Source of the DNA: Gammaproteobacteria bacterium | GTDB taxonomy: Bacteria; Pseudomonadota; Gammaproteobacteria; Ga0077536 | Direction: 5' to 3' | Assembly (NCBI GenBank): GCA_024235015.1 | Contig: JACKNG010000004.1 | Coordinates: forward strand, 124,001-188,000 | Length of the DNA: 64,000 bases | Shown: piece by piece, positions 28,657 through 37,386 of the stretch | Layout: each line of letters starts with the position of its first letter | How positions within the stretch are numbered: the stretch's first letter is position 1 | The notes under the pieces: model-generated | The model's database searches: none | The model's input: the letters and a program-made list of their open reading frames with translations, nothing else | Told to the model about the DNA's origin: nothing | Translations under genes and position numbers: made by a program

Positions 28657-29985
28657 ATGGCGCCGGACACCATCGTCGCCGTCTCCACGCCGTCCGGCCG
28701 CGGCGCCATCGGTATCGTGCGCCTGTCGGGGACCGCGGCCCATCGCATCGCCTGCACCATCACGCGCTCGGTCGATCTCGCACCGCGCCAGGCGCACTAC
28801 CGTGCGTTCCACGACGACGACGGCGAGGCCTTCGACGACGGCCTGGTGCTCTACTTCCCCGCACCGCGCACGTACACCGGAGAGGACCTGGTCGAGTTCC
28901 ATGGCCACGGCAACCCGGTGCTGCTGCATCGTCTGGTCGCACTGGCCTGCGCCGACGGCGCGCGCGCGGCGCGCCCGGGCGAGTTCACCGAACGCGCGTT
29001 CCTCAACGACCGCCTCGATCTCGCCCAGGCCGAAGCCGTGGCCGATCTCATCGCGAGCCCGACCCTGCGTGCAGCACGTGCCGCGCACCGCACCCTGAGC
29101 GGTGATTTCGGTGACGCCGTGAGCGGCCTGGTCGAACGCGTACGCCTGGCCCGCGCCGAACTCGAGGCGGCCATCGATTTCGGCGACGACGTCGACACCG
29201 ACGCCCTGCTCGCCCACCAGGGCGAACACCGCGCGGCGTTGTGTCGTGATCTCACAGTGCTACTCGCACGTGCGCAGCAGGGCGTGCGCCTTCACGAAGG
29301 TCTCCAAGTCGCGATCGTCGGCGCGCCCAACGTCGGCAAGTCCTCGCTGCTCAATCGCCTGGCCGGGGTCGAGCGCGCCATCGTCACCGCCGTGCCGGGT
29401 ACGACACGCGACCTGGTCGACGTCGACCTGCTCATCGGCAGCGTGCCGGTCCGCCTGGTCGACACTGCCGGCCTGCGCGAGACCGACGACGTCATCGAAG
29501 CAGAGGGCATACGCCGCACGCAGGGCGCGGCAAGTGCAGCCGATCTCGTTCTGCACGTGGTCGATCGTCTGCCGGCGACGGCCTTGCCGGACACCGTGAC
29601 GGCGATCCCACGCATCGTGGTGCGCAACAAGATCGATCTCGCATCGGTGCACGAGGAGCGCGAAGTCGGTGACGCCACTACCTGCGTGCCCTTGTCCGCC
29701 CTGACCGGCCAAGGCTGCGACGCGCTCATCGAGGCCATCGAGCGTTTCGCCGGCATCCACGGCGAGGACAGCGGCGAATTCGCCGCGCGCGCCCGCCACG
29801 TCGCCGCCCTGGAAGCAGCGCTCGAGGCCTTGCGCGGGATCGACGAGGCAGGCCTCGCCGACGCGCCCGAACTGGTGGCCGAACACTACCGCCAGGCGAG
29901 CGACGCGCTCGAGGCCATCGCCGGCCGCTACGGCAGCGAAGCCCTGCTCGGCGACATCTTTGCCCGTTTCTGCATCGGCAAGTGA
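28657..29985 (+). CDS. mnmE: tRNA modification GTPase MnmE
   Basis: 442-residue GTPase that, with MnmG, makes 5-carboxymethylaminomethyluridine at tRNA wobble positions. N-terminal tetrahydrofolate-binding domain (DTIVAVSTPSGRGAIGIVRL), helical domain interrupted by a Ras-like G domain (GAPNVGKSSLLN, DTAGLRETDD, NKID) and the C-terminal FARFCIGK with the catalytic cysteine. ATG at 28657 aligns with the family start; in-frame starts at 28600 and 28525 would add an unconserved leader. mnmG, rsmG, parA and parB do not follow here. Confidence 0.95.
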   Translation: MAPDTIVAVSTPSGRGAIGIVRLSGTAAHRIACTITRSVDLAPRQAHYRAFHDDDGEAFDDGLVLYFPAPRTYTGEDLVEFHGHGNPVLLHRLVALACADGARAARPGEFTERAFLNDRLDLAQAEAVADLIASPTLRAARAAHRTLSGDFGDAVSGLVERVRLARAELEAAIDFGDDVDTDALLAHQGEHRAALCRDLTVLLARAQQGVRLHEGLQVAIVGAPNVGKSSLLNRLAGVERAIVTAVPGTTRDLVDVDLLIGSVPVRLVDTAGLRETDDVIEAEGIRRTQGAASAADLVLHVVDRLPATALPDTVTAIPRIVVRNKIDLASVHEEREVGDATTCVPLSALTGQGCDALIEAIERFAGIHGEDSGEFAARARHVAALEAALEALRGIDEAGLADAPELVAEHYRQASDALEAIAGRYGSEALLGDIFARFCIGK

Positions 29986-30902
29986 CCGTGAGCGACGAGC
30001 CCGAACGCCTGCTGGTGGTGACCCTGAGCAACATCGGTGACGTCGTCATGACCACCCCGGTGCTCGAGACTCTGGCTGCCCGCTATCCGGGAACGCCCAT
30101 CGACATCGTCGGCGACCAGCGCTCGAGCGGCGTGCTCGGCGGCGCACCCTGGCTCGGCGAGGTCTTCCATCGCGACAAGCGCGGCGGCCTCGCCGCCCAG
30201 CTCGCGCTGGTGCGGCGCCTGCGCCGTCGTCGCTACGCCCTCGCCGTCGACCTGCGCACGCCGGTCATTCCCTACCTGCTGCGCGCGCGACGCCGCCTGG
30301 CCAAGCACGCCCGTCGCGGACGTGGCCCGCACGCCGTCGAAGAACACTTTGCGATCATCGAACCGCTGGTCGGCGAGCAGCCGGTGCCGCCCTGCCGGCT
30401 GCATGTCGACGCCGCCGCCGTGCAGCGCATCACACCCGCCCTCGCGATACTGCCGGCAGCGGCACGCTGGCTGGCCCTGGCGCCGGGCGCCAACTGGCCG
30501 GGCAAGTGCTGGCCGGCACCGTCCTTCCGCGCATTGGCCGAGCAGGTCGGCGCAGCATTCGACGGCATCGTGGTGCTCGGCAGCGCCGCCGACGGCGCCG
30601 CCGCCGCGGTGCTCGCGGGCCTTGCGCAACCCTGCGTCGACCTCACCGGGCAGACCGATCTCGCCGCCGCCGCCGCTGTGCTGGCGCAGGCCGCGGCCTT
30701 CGTCGGCAACGATTCCGGGCTCGGCCACATGGCCGCCGCGCTGGACGTGCCGACCGTCACCGTGTTCGGGCCCGGCGAGCCCGAACGTTACCGGCCGTGG
30801 GGACGCCGCACGGCCCTGGCCCTGGCCCCGGCCGGCGACCTCACCCGCCTCGACGCGGCGCAGGTCGCCGGGGTACTGCTCACGCTGCTGGAGCGCGACT
30901 GA
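29982..30902 (+). CDS. Glycosyltransferase family 9 (heptosyltransferase-like)
   Basis: About 306 residues with the GT9 pattern: N-terminal VVTLSNIGDVVMTTPVLETL and C-terminal FVGNDSGLGHMAAALDVPTV followed by FGPGEPERYRPW. GT9 enzymes transfer heptose or related sugars to the lipopolysaccharide inner core. GTG at 29982 overlaps the mnmE stop; a second GTG at 29988 is equally possible. The following GT4 gene starts 4 nt after its stop. Confidence 0.88.
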   Translation: MTVSDEPERLLVVTLSNIGDVVMTTPVLETLAARYPGTPIDIVGDQRSSGVLGGAPWLGEVFHRDKRGGLAAQLALVRRLRRRRYALAVDLRTPVIPYLLRARRRLAKHARRGRGPHAVEEHFAIIEPLVGEQPVPPCRLHVDAAAVQRITPALAILPAAARWLALAPGANWPGKCWPAPSFRALAEQVGAAFDGIVVLGSAADGAAAAVLAGLAQPCVDLTGQTDLAAAAAVLAQAAAFVGNDSGLGHMAAALDVPTVTVFGPGEPERYRPWGRRTALALAPAGDLTRLDAAQVAGVLLTLLERD

Positions 30903-30906
30903 AATC

Positions 30907-31935
30907 ATGCGTATCGCCCACGTCATGCTGGCCAAGAAGTTCGGCGGCGCCGAACGCTCCTTCGTCGACCTCGTCCTGGCCCTGGCCGCACGTGGCCACG
31001 AGGTGCTCGCCATCGGCGAAGCGCGCGGCGTCGCCCTCGATCACCTGCGCGGCGCGGCCGGGATCGAAACCCGCGAGGTGCGTTGCTACGGCAGCTGGGA
31101 TCGACTCGCCGAACAGCACATCCGTCGCGAGCTGGCGCGGTTCGCCCCCGCCGTGGTCCATGCCCACCTCGCGCGCGCCGCCCACCTCGGCGGCCGCGCC
31201 GCCCACGCGCTCGGCCTGCCGACCGTGGCCAAGACCCACAACCTGGTCAACCTCAAGTACTACCATTACATCGACGTGCTGGTGCCGACCACCCAGGCCC
31301 AGGCCGACTACCTCGCAGCGCGCGGTACCGGTGCCGCGCTGCAACGCATTCCCAACTTCAGCCGCATCGAAGCGGTGACCGCGGTACCGAACCCGCCGGC
31401 GCCGCCTTACCGCATCGCGGCGCTCGGCCGCTTCGTGCACAAGAAGGGTTTCGACGTCCTCATCGAGGCCTGTGGCTACCTCGTCGACGCCGGCATCGAT
31501 CTCGTGCTCGACCTCGGTGGCGACGGTCACGAACTGGGCGCGTTGACGCGCGCGATCAGTCGTCATGGTCTCGAGGGCCGGGTACGCCTGCGTGGCTGGA
31601 TCGACGACGTCAGCGGCTTTCTCGATGGCGCCCACCTGTTCGTGCTGCCCTCGCGCGACGAGCCGTTCGGCATCGTGCTGCTGGAGGCGATGGCACGCGG
31701 CGTGCCGATCGTGGCGACACGTACCCAGGGACCGCGGGAAATCCTCGACGCCGAGCTCGCCTGGCTGGTCGATGCCGAGGACCCGGCGGCCCTCGCCGCG
31801 GCCATGCGCGTCGCGCTGACGCCGGGCGAGCGCAGCGAGCGTGCCGCACGCGCCCTGGCACGTTTCCACGCGTCCTACAGCGAGGCGCCGGTGGTCGGCG
31901 CCTACCTCGATCTCTACACCCGCCTCGGGCGCTGA
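30907..31935 (+). CDS. Glycosyltransferase family 4
   Basis: 342-residue GT-B retaining transferase. N-terminal HVMLAKKFGGAERSFVDL, the acceptor segment VVHAHLARAAHLGG, and the donor-site E-x7-E in RDEPFGIVLLEAMARGVPIV. Cytoplasmic enzyme acting on a lipid-linked glycan, most likely the lipopolysaccharide core, as judged by the GT9 genes on both sides. Convergent with the next GT9 gene (4-nt gap). Confidence 0.9.
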   Translation: MRIAHVMLAKKFGGAERSFVDLVLALAARGHEVLAIGEARGVALDHLRGAAGIETREVRCYGSWDRLAEQHIRRELARFAPAVVHAHLARAAHLGGRAAHALGLPTVAKTHNLVNLKYYHYIDVLVPTTQAQADYLAARGTGAALQRIPNFSRIEAVTAVPNPPAPPYRIAALGRFVHKKGFDVLIEACGYLVDAGIDLVLDLGGDGHELGALTRAISRHGLEGRVRLRGWIDDVSGFLDGAHLFVLPSRDEPFGIVLLEAMARGVPIVATRTQGPREILDAELAWLVDAEDPAALAAAMRVALTPGERSERAARALARFHASYSEAPVVGAYLDLYTRLGR

Positions 31936-31939
31936 AGAC

Positions 31940-32908
31940 TCAGCCCAGGACCCCGGCCGCGCCCAGGCGTGCCCACACCGCCCCGGCGTCGAGCGCAGCC
32001 AGGCAATCGCCGCTGGCCGCACCGGCGTAGCCGGGCACCACCTCGACGCAGGCAATCACCCGCTCGGCCTGGCCCAGGGCATGGTTGCGTCGCCAGTCGC
32101 TCGGCCCGAACAGGCCGAACACCGGGATACCGGCCGCCGACAGCACGTGCATGGGGCCGGAGTCGTTGGTCACGGCGAAGCAGGCGCGCCGTCCCAGCTC
32201 GGCCAGGGCGAGGATGTCGAAAGCCGCCGTGGCATCGAGGTCGCCGGCCGTGCACAGGCTGGCGTTGAGTTCGCGTTCGGCTTCGGCGCCGAGCCAGGCC
32301 AAGGTGAAACCGGCCGCGCGCAAGCGCGCGGCGAGCGCCGCGAAATGGGGCCAGCGCTTGCCCGGCCGGGTCGGACTGGCCCCGGCGTGCAGCAGCACCA
32401 GGCGAGCGTCGCTCGCCGCGCGCGCGGCGAGCCAGTCGTCCACCCGCGCCTGGGTCGCGTCGTCGGCGGGCAGCGACGGGCGGCTCGCGTCGACCACCAC
32501 CCCGGCCGCGGCGAGCACTTCGCACAGGCGCGTGTAGATGTGGCTCTGGCCGCGCCACGCGCTCGCCGGGTGCAGGGTGTAGGGCCAGCGCGGATGATTG
32601 CCGACACGTTCCGCGATCCCCGACAGCGCACACCACCAGCCGCTGCGATCGTTGGCCTGCAGGTCGTAGACGCGGGTGAAGCCCTGGCCGCGCAGCCAGC
32701 GGACCAGGGCGAGCTGGTTGGCCAGGCCGCGGCGGGGTACGGCATGCACGGCGAGGCCGGGCCAGGCGCCGAACAACGGCGCGAACGGCGGCGTCGTCAG
32801 CAACGTCACCGCGCTGCCGGCGTGATGACGCATAATCGCCTCGACCAAGGGCGTTGCCATGACCACGTCGCCGAGCGCGCCGAGCTTGATGATGAGGATG
32901 CGATTCAT
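31940..32908 (-). CDS. Glycosyltransferase family 9 (heptosyltransferase-like)
   Basis: 322-residue GT9 enzyme: MNRILIIKLGALGDVVMATP at the N-terminus, LLHAGASPTRPGKRWPH in the donor domain and TNDSGPMHVLSAAGIPVFGLFG near the C-terminus, the heptosyltransferase pattern. Start ATG at 32908 forms one half of a CATG that also contains the start of the divergent sulfotransferase; an in-frame GTG at 32917 is an alternative. Confidence 0.9.
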   Translation of the reverse strand: MNRILIIKLGALGDVVMATPLVEAIMRHHAGSAVTLLTTPPFAPLFGAWPGLAVHAVPRRGLANQLALVRWLRGQGFTRVYDLQANDRSGWWCALSGIAERVGNHPRWPYTLHPASAWRGQSHIYTRLCEVLAAAGVVVDASRPSLPADDATQARVDDWLAARAASDARLVLLHAGASPTRPGKRWPHFAALAARLRAAGFTLAWLGAEAERELNASLCTAGDLDATAAFDILALAELGRRACFAVTNDSGPMHVLSAAGIPVFGLFGPSDWRRNHALGQAERVIACVEVVPGYAGAASGDCLAALDAGAVWARLGAAGVLG

Positions 32909-33782
32909 GGCCGTCACGGAACCCGATGATCCAGCGCCGCGCGCGGGCGCCGCAGCGGCGCCGGACGCGAGCGCCGCGCCGCTGTCACCCGCGGCATTCC
33001 GGCGTCACGCGCTGCGCCGCGCGGCGGGCAACTTCGCCCTGCTCAAGCATCGTCACTGCGCCGGCCAGCTCGTCAGCATGCACCAGGCGGGAACGCACTG
33101 GTTGAAGTTCATGCTCGCGAACGCCTTATCTTACCAGTACGCTACGCCGCCGCCGCGCTACAACCACGCCAACGACATCATCGGTGGACCACGCGACGCG
33201 GTCGTCCACCCGCAATTGCCGCGCCTGCTGAGCAGTCACAGCCTGCCGCATCCGGCGATGCGCTGGGGGTGGCTGCACGCCTGCCTGCAGCTGCCGCCCT
33301 ACGTCGTGCTGGTGCGCGACCTGCGTGACTCGCTGGTCTCGAACTACGCCAAGTGGCAGGCGCGCTACGACGTGCCCTTCGCCGTCTACGTGCGCGGCGA
33401 CCAGCGCAGCAAGCGCTACAACAGCGACATCTGGTGGTGCATCCGGTTCATGAACGCCTGGGGCGCGCTGGCCAAGGGCCTGCCGCAGCGGGTCACCGTG
33501 GTGCGCTACGAGGATCTGCGCGGCGATCCGGCGCACGAACTGGCGCGTGTCGCGCGCGCTTTCGGCCTCGCGCTCGACAACGCGGCGCTGGCCCACGGCA
33601 TCGCGGTGTCGAGCAAGGCGCACATGGCGGTAAAAGAAGACCCGGCGCGCCCGCCGGGCGCGGTGCGCGAGTCCTCCGGCGATCCGCGCACGGCCTACGA
33701 TCGAGCGGCACGGGAGTTCGTCGGCGCGGTGTGTGCACGCTACCTGGAATACGATTTCGGTTACGACTTCGCGCGCTGGTGA
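32907..33782 (+). CDS. Sulfotransferase family protein
   Basis: 291 residues with a PAPS-dependent sulfotransferase fold. The 5'-phosphosulfate loop is SMHQAGTHWLKFML (about 57-70, matching the SYPRSGTHWL type) and the 3'-phosphate motif is VLVRDLRDSLVSNYAKW (about 134-150). No signal peptide or TM, so it acts in the cytoplasm. The neighbouring glycosyltransferases suggest a glycan or lipid acceptor. The first about 40 residues are Ala/Pro-rich and may not be translated; ATG at 32907 is the best visible start. Confidence 0.85.
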   Translation: MAVTEPDDPAPRAGAAAAPDASAAPLSPAAFRRHALRRAAGNFALLKHRHCAGQLVSMHQAGTHWLKFMLANALSYQYATPPPRYNHANDIIGGPRDAVVHPQLPRLLSSHSLPHPAMRWGWLHACLQLPPYVVLVRDLRDSLVSNYAKWQARYDVPFAVYVRGDQRSKRYNSDIWWCIRFMNAWGALAKGLPQRVTVVRYEDLRGDPAHELARVARAFGLALDNAALAHGIAVSSKAHMAVKEDPARPPGAVRESSGDPRTAYDRAAREFVGAVCARYLEYDFGYDFARW

Positions 33783-33800
33783 CGCGCGCCGCCGGTGCGA

Positions 33801-34847
33801 TCAGAAACCGCGCTCGTAGGGTCCGGTCGCGCGGGCGTAGGTAGGGATGGCCAGCGCGATGTCGACCCCGGCGCGGCGCGCGCACTCGATCGGCCAATTC
33901 GGATTGCGGATCAACTCGCGCCCGACGCACACGAGGTCGACGCGCCCGGCACCCAGGATCTCTTCCATCAGGTCGGCCGAAGCCAGCGAGCCGACCGTCG
34001 CCACCGCGCAGCCAGTGGCGGCGCGCACGCGCTCGGCGTATTGCACCTGGTAGCCGGGGTAGACCGGCGCGGCGTGGCCGGGCACGAGGTTGCCGGTGGT
34101 GACGTCGAGCAGGTCGACCCCGGCCTCGACCAGGCGCGCGGCCAGCCACAGGCCCTCGTCGATCGTGACGCCACCGTCGACGAAATCGAGCGCGGTCAGG
34201 CGCACCGCGAGCGGACGCTCGGCCGGCCATACCTCGCGCACCGCGGCGACCACTTCCAGCACCAACCGCGCCCGCCCTTCGAGCGAACCGCCCCAGGCGT
34301 CGTCGCGACGGTTGCTGAGCGGGGCGAGGAAGCTGTGCAGCAGGTAACCGTGCGCGGCGTGGATCTCGAGCAGGTCGACGCCGGCGGCGAGCGCGCGGCG
34401 CGCCGCCGCGCGGTAACCCGCGCGCAGCCGTTCGATGTCTTCACTGCGCAGCGCTGCGGGGGTCGCGAAGTCATCGGCATAGGGCAGTGCGCTCGGTGCC
34501 AGCGGCTGGCTGCGCAACTTCGCCTTGCGCCCGGCATGGGCGAGCTGCACGCCGAAGGCGCCGCCGCAGTCGTGGACGAAGTCGACCACCCGGCGCAGGC
34601 CGGCGACCTGGTCGTCGTGCCACAGGCCGAGATCGTGATGGCTGATGCGCCCGGCCGCCTCGACCGCTACGACCTCGCTCATGACGAGCCCGCAGCCGCC
34701 GAGTGCGCGCGCGCCGTAATGCACGAAATGGCGATCGGTGACGCAGCCGTCGTCCTCGGCCATGTACATCAGCATCGGCGACATGGCGATGCGGTTCGCC
34801 AGGGTCAGGCCGCGCAGGGTGAGCGGCGTGAACAGCGGCGAAGCCAT
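33801..34847 (-). CDS. NADH:flavin oxidoreductase, old yellow enzyme (YqjM-like)
   Basis: 348-residue FMN-dependent TIM-barrel ene-reductase. RIAMSPMLMYMAEDDG at the N-terminus, the substrate-binding pair in EIHAAHGYLLHSFLAPLSNRRDD, and FMN-phosphate segment LVCVGRELIRNPNWP. In YqjM-type enzymes the position after MSPM is a redox-tuning cysteine; here it is leucine. Probably co-transcribed with the SnoaL-like gene 9 nt upstream. Substrate unknown. Confidence 0.92.
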   Translation of the reverse strand: MASPLFTPLTLRGLTLANRIAMSPMLMYMAEDDGCVTDRHFVHYGARALGGCGLVMSEVVAVEAAGRISHHDLGLWHDDQVAGLRRVVDFVHDCGGAFGVQLAHAGRKAKLRSQPLAPSALPYADDFATPAALRSEDIERLRAGYRAAARRALAAGVDLLEIHAAHGYLLHSFLAPLSNRRDDAWGGSLEGRARLVLEVVAAVREVWPAERPLAVRLTALDFVDGGVTIDEGLWLAARLVEAGVDLLDVTTGNLVPGHAAPVYPGYQVQYAERVRAATGCAVATVGSLASADLMEEILGAGRVDLVCVGRELIRNPNWPIECARRAGVDIALAIPTYARATGPYERGF

Positions 34848-34856
34848 GGCGCGGGC

Positions 34857-35276
34857 TCAGAACGGGTTGTCGAGACGCAGGGTTTTGTGCGCGATCTGCC
34901 AGCCCTCGGCACCGTGTTCGAGGGAGTCGTGGTAGGTCCCGGTGCACACCACGCGCAGCTGGCCGGCCTCGACCGCGGTCAGCACGAGGTAGGAGTCGAC
35001 GCGGGCCTGCCCGGCGCCGAGTTCGCGGAAGACGACGTTGCTCACGCAGTGACGGCGCTGGTCGTGCTGTCCGGCCATGACCTCGCCGAGCCAGGCGACG
35101 ATGGCCTCGCGACCGACGTACGGGCCCCAGCCTTCGTGGCCCTCGAGGGTGATGTCGAAAACGCCGTCGGCGGTGAAGCAGGCGCCCAGGGCCGGCAGGT
35201 CACGGGTGTCGTAGGCCCAGGCGTAACGGTTGAGGGTCTCGACGATGGCGAGGCGGTCGGTGGTATCGGCGGTCAT
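34857..35276 (-). CDS. SnoaL-like / nuclear transport factor 2 family protein
   Basis: 139 residues with the NTF2-like cone fold pattern: ETLNRYAWAYDTRDLPALGACF, then FDITLEGHEGWGPYVGREAI and RRHCVSNVVFRELGAGQARV. Such proteins include small cyclases, isomerases and hydratases as well as binding domains. ATG at 35276 has GGAG at 35286-35289. Precedes the old-yellow-enzyme gene by 9 nt, so the two may act on one substrate. Confidence 0.85.
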   Translation of the reverse strand: MTADTTDRLAIVETLNRYAWAYDTRDLPALGACFTADGVFDITLEGHEGWGPYVGREAIVAWLGEVMAGQHDQRRHCVSNVVFRELGAGQARVDSYLVLTAVEAGQLRVVCTGTYHDSLEHGAEGWQIAHKTLRLDNPF

Positions 35277-35325
35277 GGCGAGGATCTCCGGCAGTGCTGC
35301 TGGCAGCGATTCTCGCATGCCGTGC

Positions 35326-36444
35326 TCAGGGTGAAGACGCCAGTTCGGCGTACAGCGCGAGGGTCGCCTGCTGCAGGGCGGCGACGGTGTAGGGCTGATC
35401 GCGGGGTACCGCGACGGGGTGGGCAAGCAGGTCGAGCGTGCGCGCGGCGGCGGCCTCGACGTCGCGGTGCCGCACGCGCCCGGCCGGGTAGACGCGGGCC
35501 AGGATCTCGCCGGTGCCGCCGTGGTCGTAGCCGATTACGGGCGTGCCCAGTGCCAGCGCCTCGACGGTGGTGCGGCCGAAGGCCTCGGGGGCATCGGTCA
35601 GCGAGTAGGCGATGGCGGCGTGGGCCAGCCATTCGCGCAGGTCGTCGCGGTGGCCGAGGAAACTCACCGCGTCGGCGATACCGAGACGCGCGGCGAGCGT
35701 TTCGAGTTCGGCGCGGTAGCCGGGCTTCTTCGCATGCGCGCCACCGATCACCAGGGCGTGGACGTCGTCGCGCACCGCGCGCACGCGGGCGACCATGGCG
35801 AGGAAGTCCTCCTGGCCCTTCCAGCGGGTCAACCGCGCCGGCAGCACCAGCAGGCGCTTGCCGGCGAGCCGCGGGTACTCGGCGGCGACGTGCTCGTGCC
35901 AGGCCGCCGTGGGGCTGAAGCCCGCGTGGTAGCGCGTGGCATCGACGCCGCGCGGGATGACCGTTATACGGCCCGGTTCCACGCGCGGGTAGTTGGCGCG
36001 GATGTAGTCGCGGATGAATTCCGAGATCGCGATGACCCGCTCGCCCGACACCATCACCGCGCTGTAGGCATTGACCGTGTACGGCCCGTGCACGGTCGTC
36101 ACCCAGTGCGGACGCGCCGCGGCCGGCAGGCGCCGCCACGCGAGCCGTCCCAGCCAGGCCGGCAGCCGCGAGCGGGCGTGCACGATGTCGACCGCGTGCT
36201 CACGGTAGAGGCGCGCCAGGCGCGCCACGTGGGCGAGGCTCGCCAGGCGCTTGGCGCCGACGTCGAGCGCGATGTGCTCGGCGCCGCAGGCCGTGAGTTC
36301 GCCGACCAGGCGGCCCGGTGCCGAGACCACCAGCGCACGGTGGCCGGCCGCGGACAAGGCACGGGCGATCTCGACCGTGCCGCGCTCGACCCCGCCGACC
36401 TCGAGTTCCGGCAGGAGCTGCAGCACGGTCAGCGGCCGGCTCAA
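35326..36444 (-). CDS. Glycosyltransferase family 4
   Basis: 372-residue GT-B enzyme. TVLQLLPELEVGGVERGTVE at the N-terminus is typical of lipopolysaccharide core transferases, with VTTVHGPYTVN, the ARLTRWKGQEDFL donor-domain entry and E-x7-E in DAPEAFGRTTVEALALGTPV. The start is TTG at 36444 in a TTGA overlap with the ELM1-family gene; an internal GTG before LQLLPELEVGG is an alternative. Confidence 0.9.
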   Translation of the reverse strand: MSRPLTVLQLLPELEVGGVERGTVEIARALSAAGHRALVVSAPGRLVGELTACGAEHIALDVGAKRLASLAHVARLARLYREHAVDIVHARSRLPAWLGRLAWRRLPAAARPHWVTTVHGPYTVNAYSAVMVSGERVIAISEFIRDYIRANYPRVEPGRITVIPRGVDATRYHAGFSPTAAWHEHVAAEYPRLAGKRLLVLPARLTRWKGQEDFLAMVARVRAVRDDVHALVIGGAHAKKPGYRAELETLAARLGIADAVSFLGHRDDLREWLAHAAIAYSLTDAPEAFGRTTVEALALGTPVIGYDHGGTGEILARVYPAGRVRHRDVEAAAARTLDLLAHPVAVPRDQPYTVAALQQATLALYAELASSP

Positions 36445-37370
36445 GGCGCCCCGCCCGCGCCGCCGAGCTCCGGCCAGCGCTGCAGCAGCAGCGCCGCCAC
36501 CCGGCCGCCTTCATCGAGTGCACTCGGTGGCGAGGCCGGTGCATCCTCCTCTCCGCGCATGATCCAGCCGCGGGCGTGCAGGGCCTGGGCGATGCGCGTG
36601 ATGCGGTCGCGGCGCTTGCTCGGCACATCGAGCACGCCGACCAGGCCACCGCCGCTCAAGGCCTCGTAGATCATGGCCACGCTGTCCGCGCTCACCCATA
36701 CCTCGGCGGCGCGGCCGAGCTCGCCCGGCAACCAGCCGGGCGCGCATTCGGCGGCCGGCACGTAACGCACCCCGTCGCGTTCGAGTCCGCGCAGGGCTGC
36801 CGCGAGTTCCGGCGGCGAGCGGCGCGAATCGGTCACCACCCAGTCACGTCGCGGCGCGCGCGCGAGGCGGCGTTCGATCTGCTGCACGATGGCGGCGCTG
36901 TCCCAGGCGTGGTGGGTCGAGGGGCCGCCGAGCAGGACCAGGCCGAGTTCTGCCGCGCGCTGCGCGGCCGGTCGCACCGGGTTGAGGGCACCCTCGCTCT
37001 GGATGACGTTGGGCGCCGCCGGCGGGTCGTCGTGGCGCGGTACCACCACGGCATCGAACCAGCGCCAGGGCAGCGCGGGCCGCATGAGGTAGACGCTGCG
37101 CCCGCCGCGTGCGCGGCGGGCGGCCAGCAGTGCGGCCTGGCAGGCGCTGCCGGCGGCGATGACGAGGGCGGGATCGGGCAGGCCGTCGGCAGCGGGAAAA
37201 CGGCGCGCCAGGGCGTTCGCGGCGTGGCCGACGAAGGTACGTGCGACGGCGATGCGATGGACGTCGAGTGCGCGCTGGCGGGCGAGGCCGGCGAGCAGGC
37301 CCTCGACCTGGCGCTCGTGGCCGCGCTTGCCGTCGCTGAGCTGCCACACGACGAGGTGGGTGCCACTCAT
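36441..37370 (-). CDS. ELM1/DUF1022-family protein (putative GT-B glycosyltransferase)
   Basis: 309 residues, matching the ELM1-like family named after a plant mitochondrial fission protein. VVWQLSDGKRGHERQVEGL at the start, LMRPALPWRWFDAVVVPRHD, LGLVLLGGPSTHHAWD, VVTDSRRSPPELAAAL and VSADSVAMIYEALSGGGLVGV. In bacteria these occur in lipopolysaccharide core clusters and are thought to be GT-B transferases. 16 nt after ilvE and overlapping the GT4 gene. Confidence 0.88.
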   Translation of the reverse strand: MSGTHLVVWQLSDGKRGHERQVEGLLAGLARQRALDVHRIAVARTFVGHAANALARRFPAADGLPDPALVIAAGSACQAALLAARRARGGRSVYLMRPALPWRWFDAVVVPRHDDPPAAPNVIQSEGALNPVRPAAQRAAELGLVLLGGPSTHHAWDSAAIVQQIERRLARAPRRDWVVTDSRRSPPELAAALRGLERDGVRYVPAAECAPGWLPGELGRAAEVWVSADSVAMIYEALSGGGLVGVLDVPSKRRDRITRIAQALHARGWIMRGEEDAPASPPSALDEGGRVAALLLQRWPELGGAGGAP

Positions 37371-37386
37371 CGTGCGGCGCCAGGAC

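Noticed and set aside
33795..35918. A plus-strand open frame of 707 codons
   Set aside because: Antisense to the old-yellow-enzyme, SnoaL-like and GT4 genes; composition artefact.
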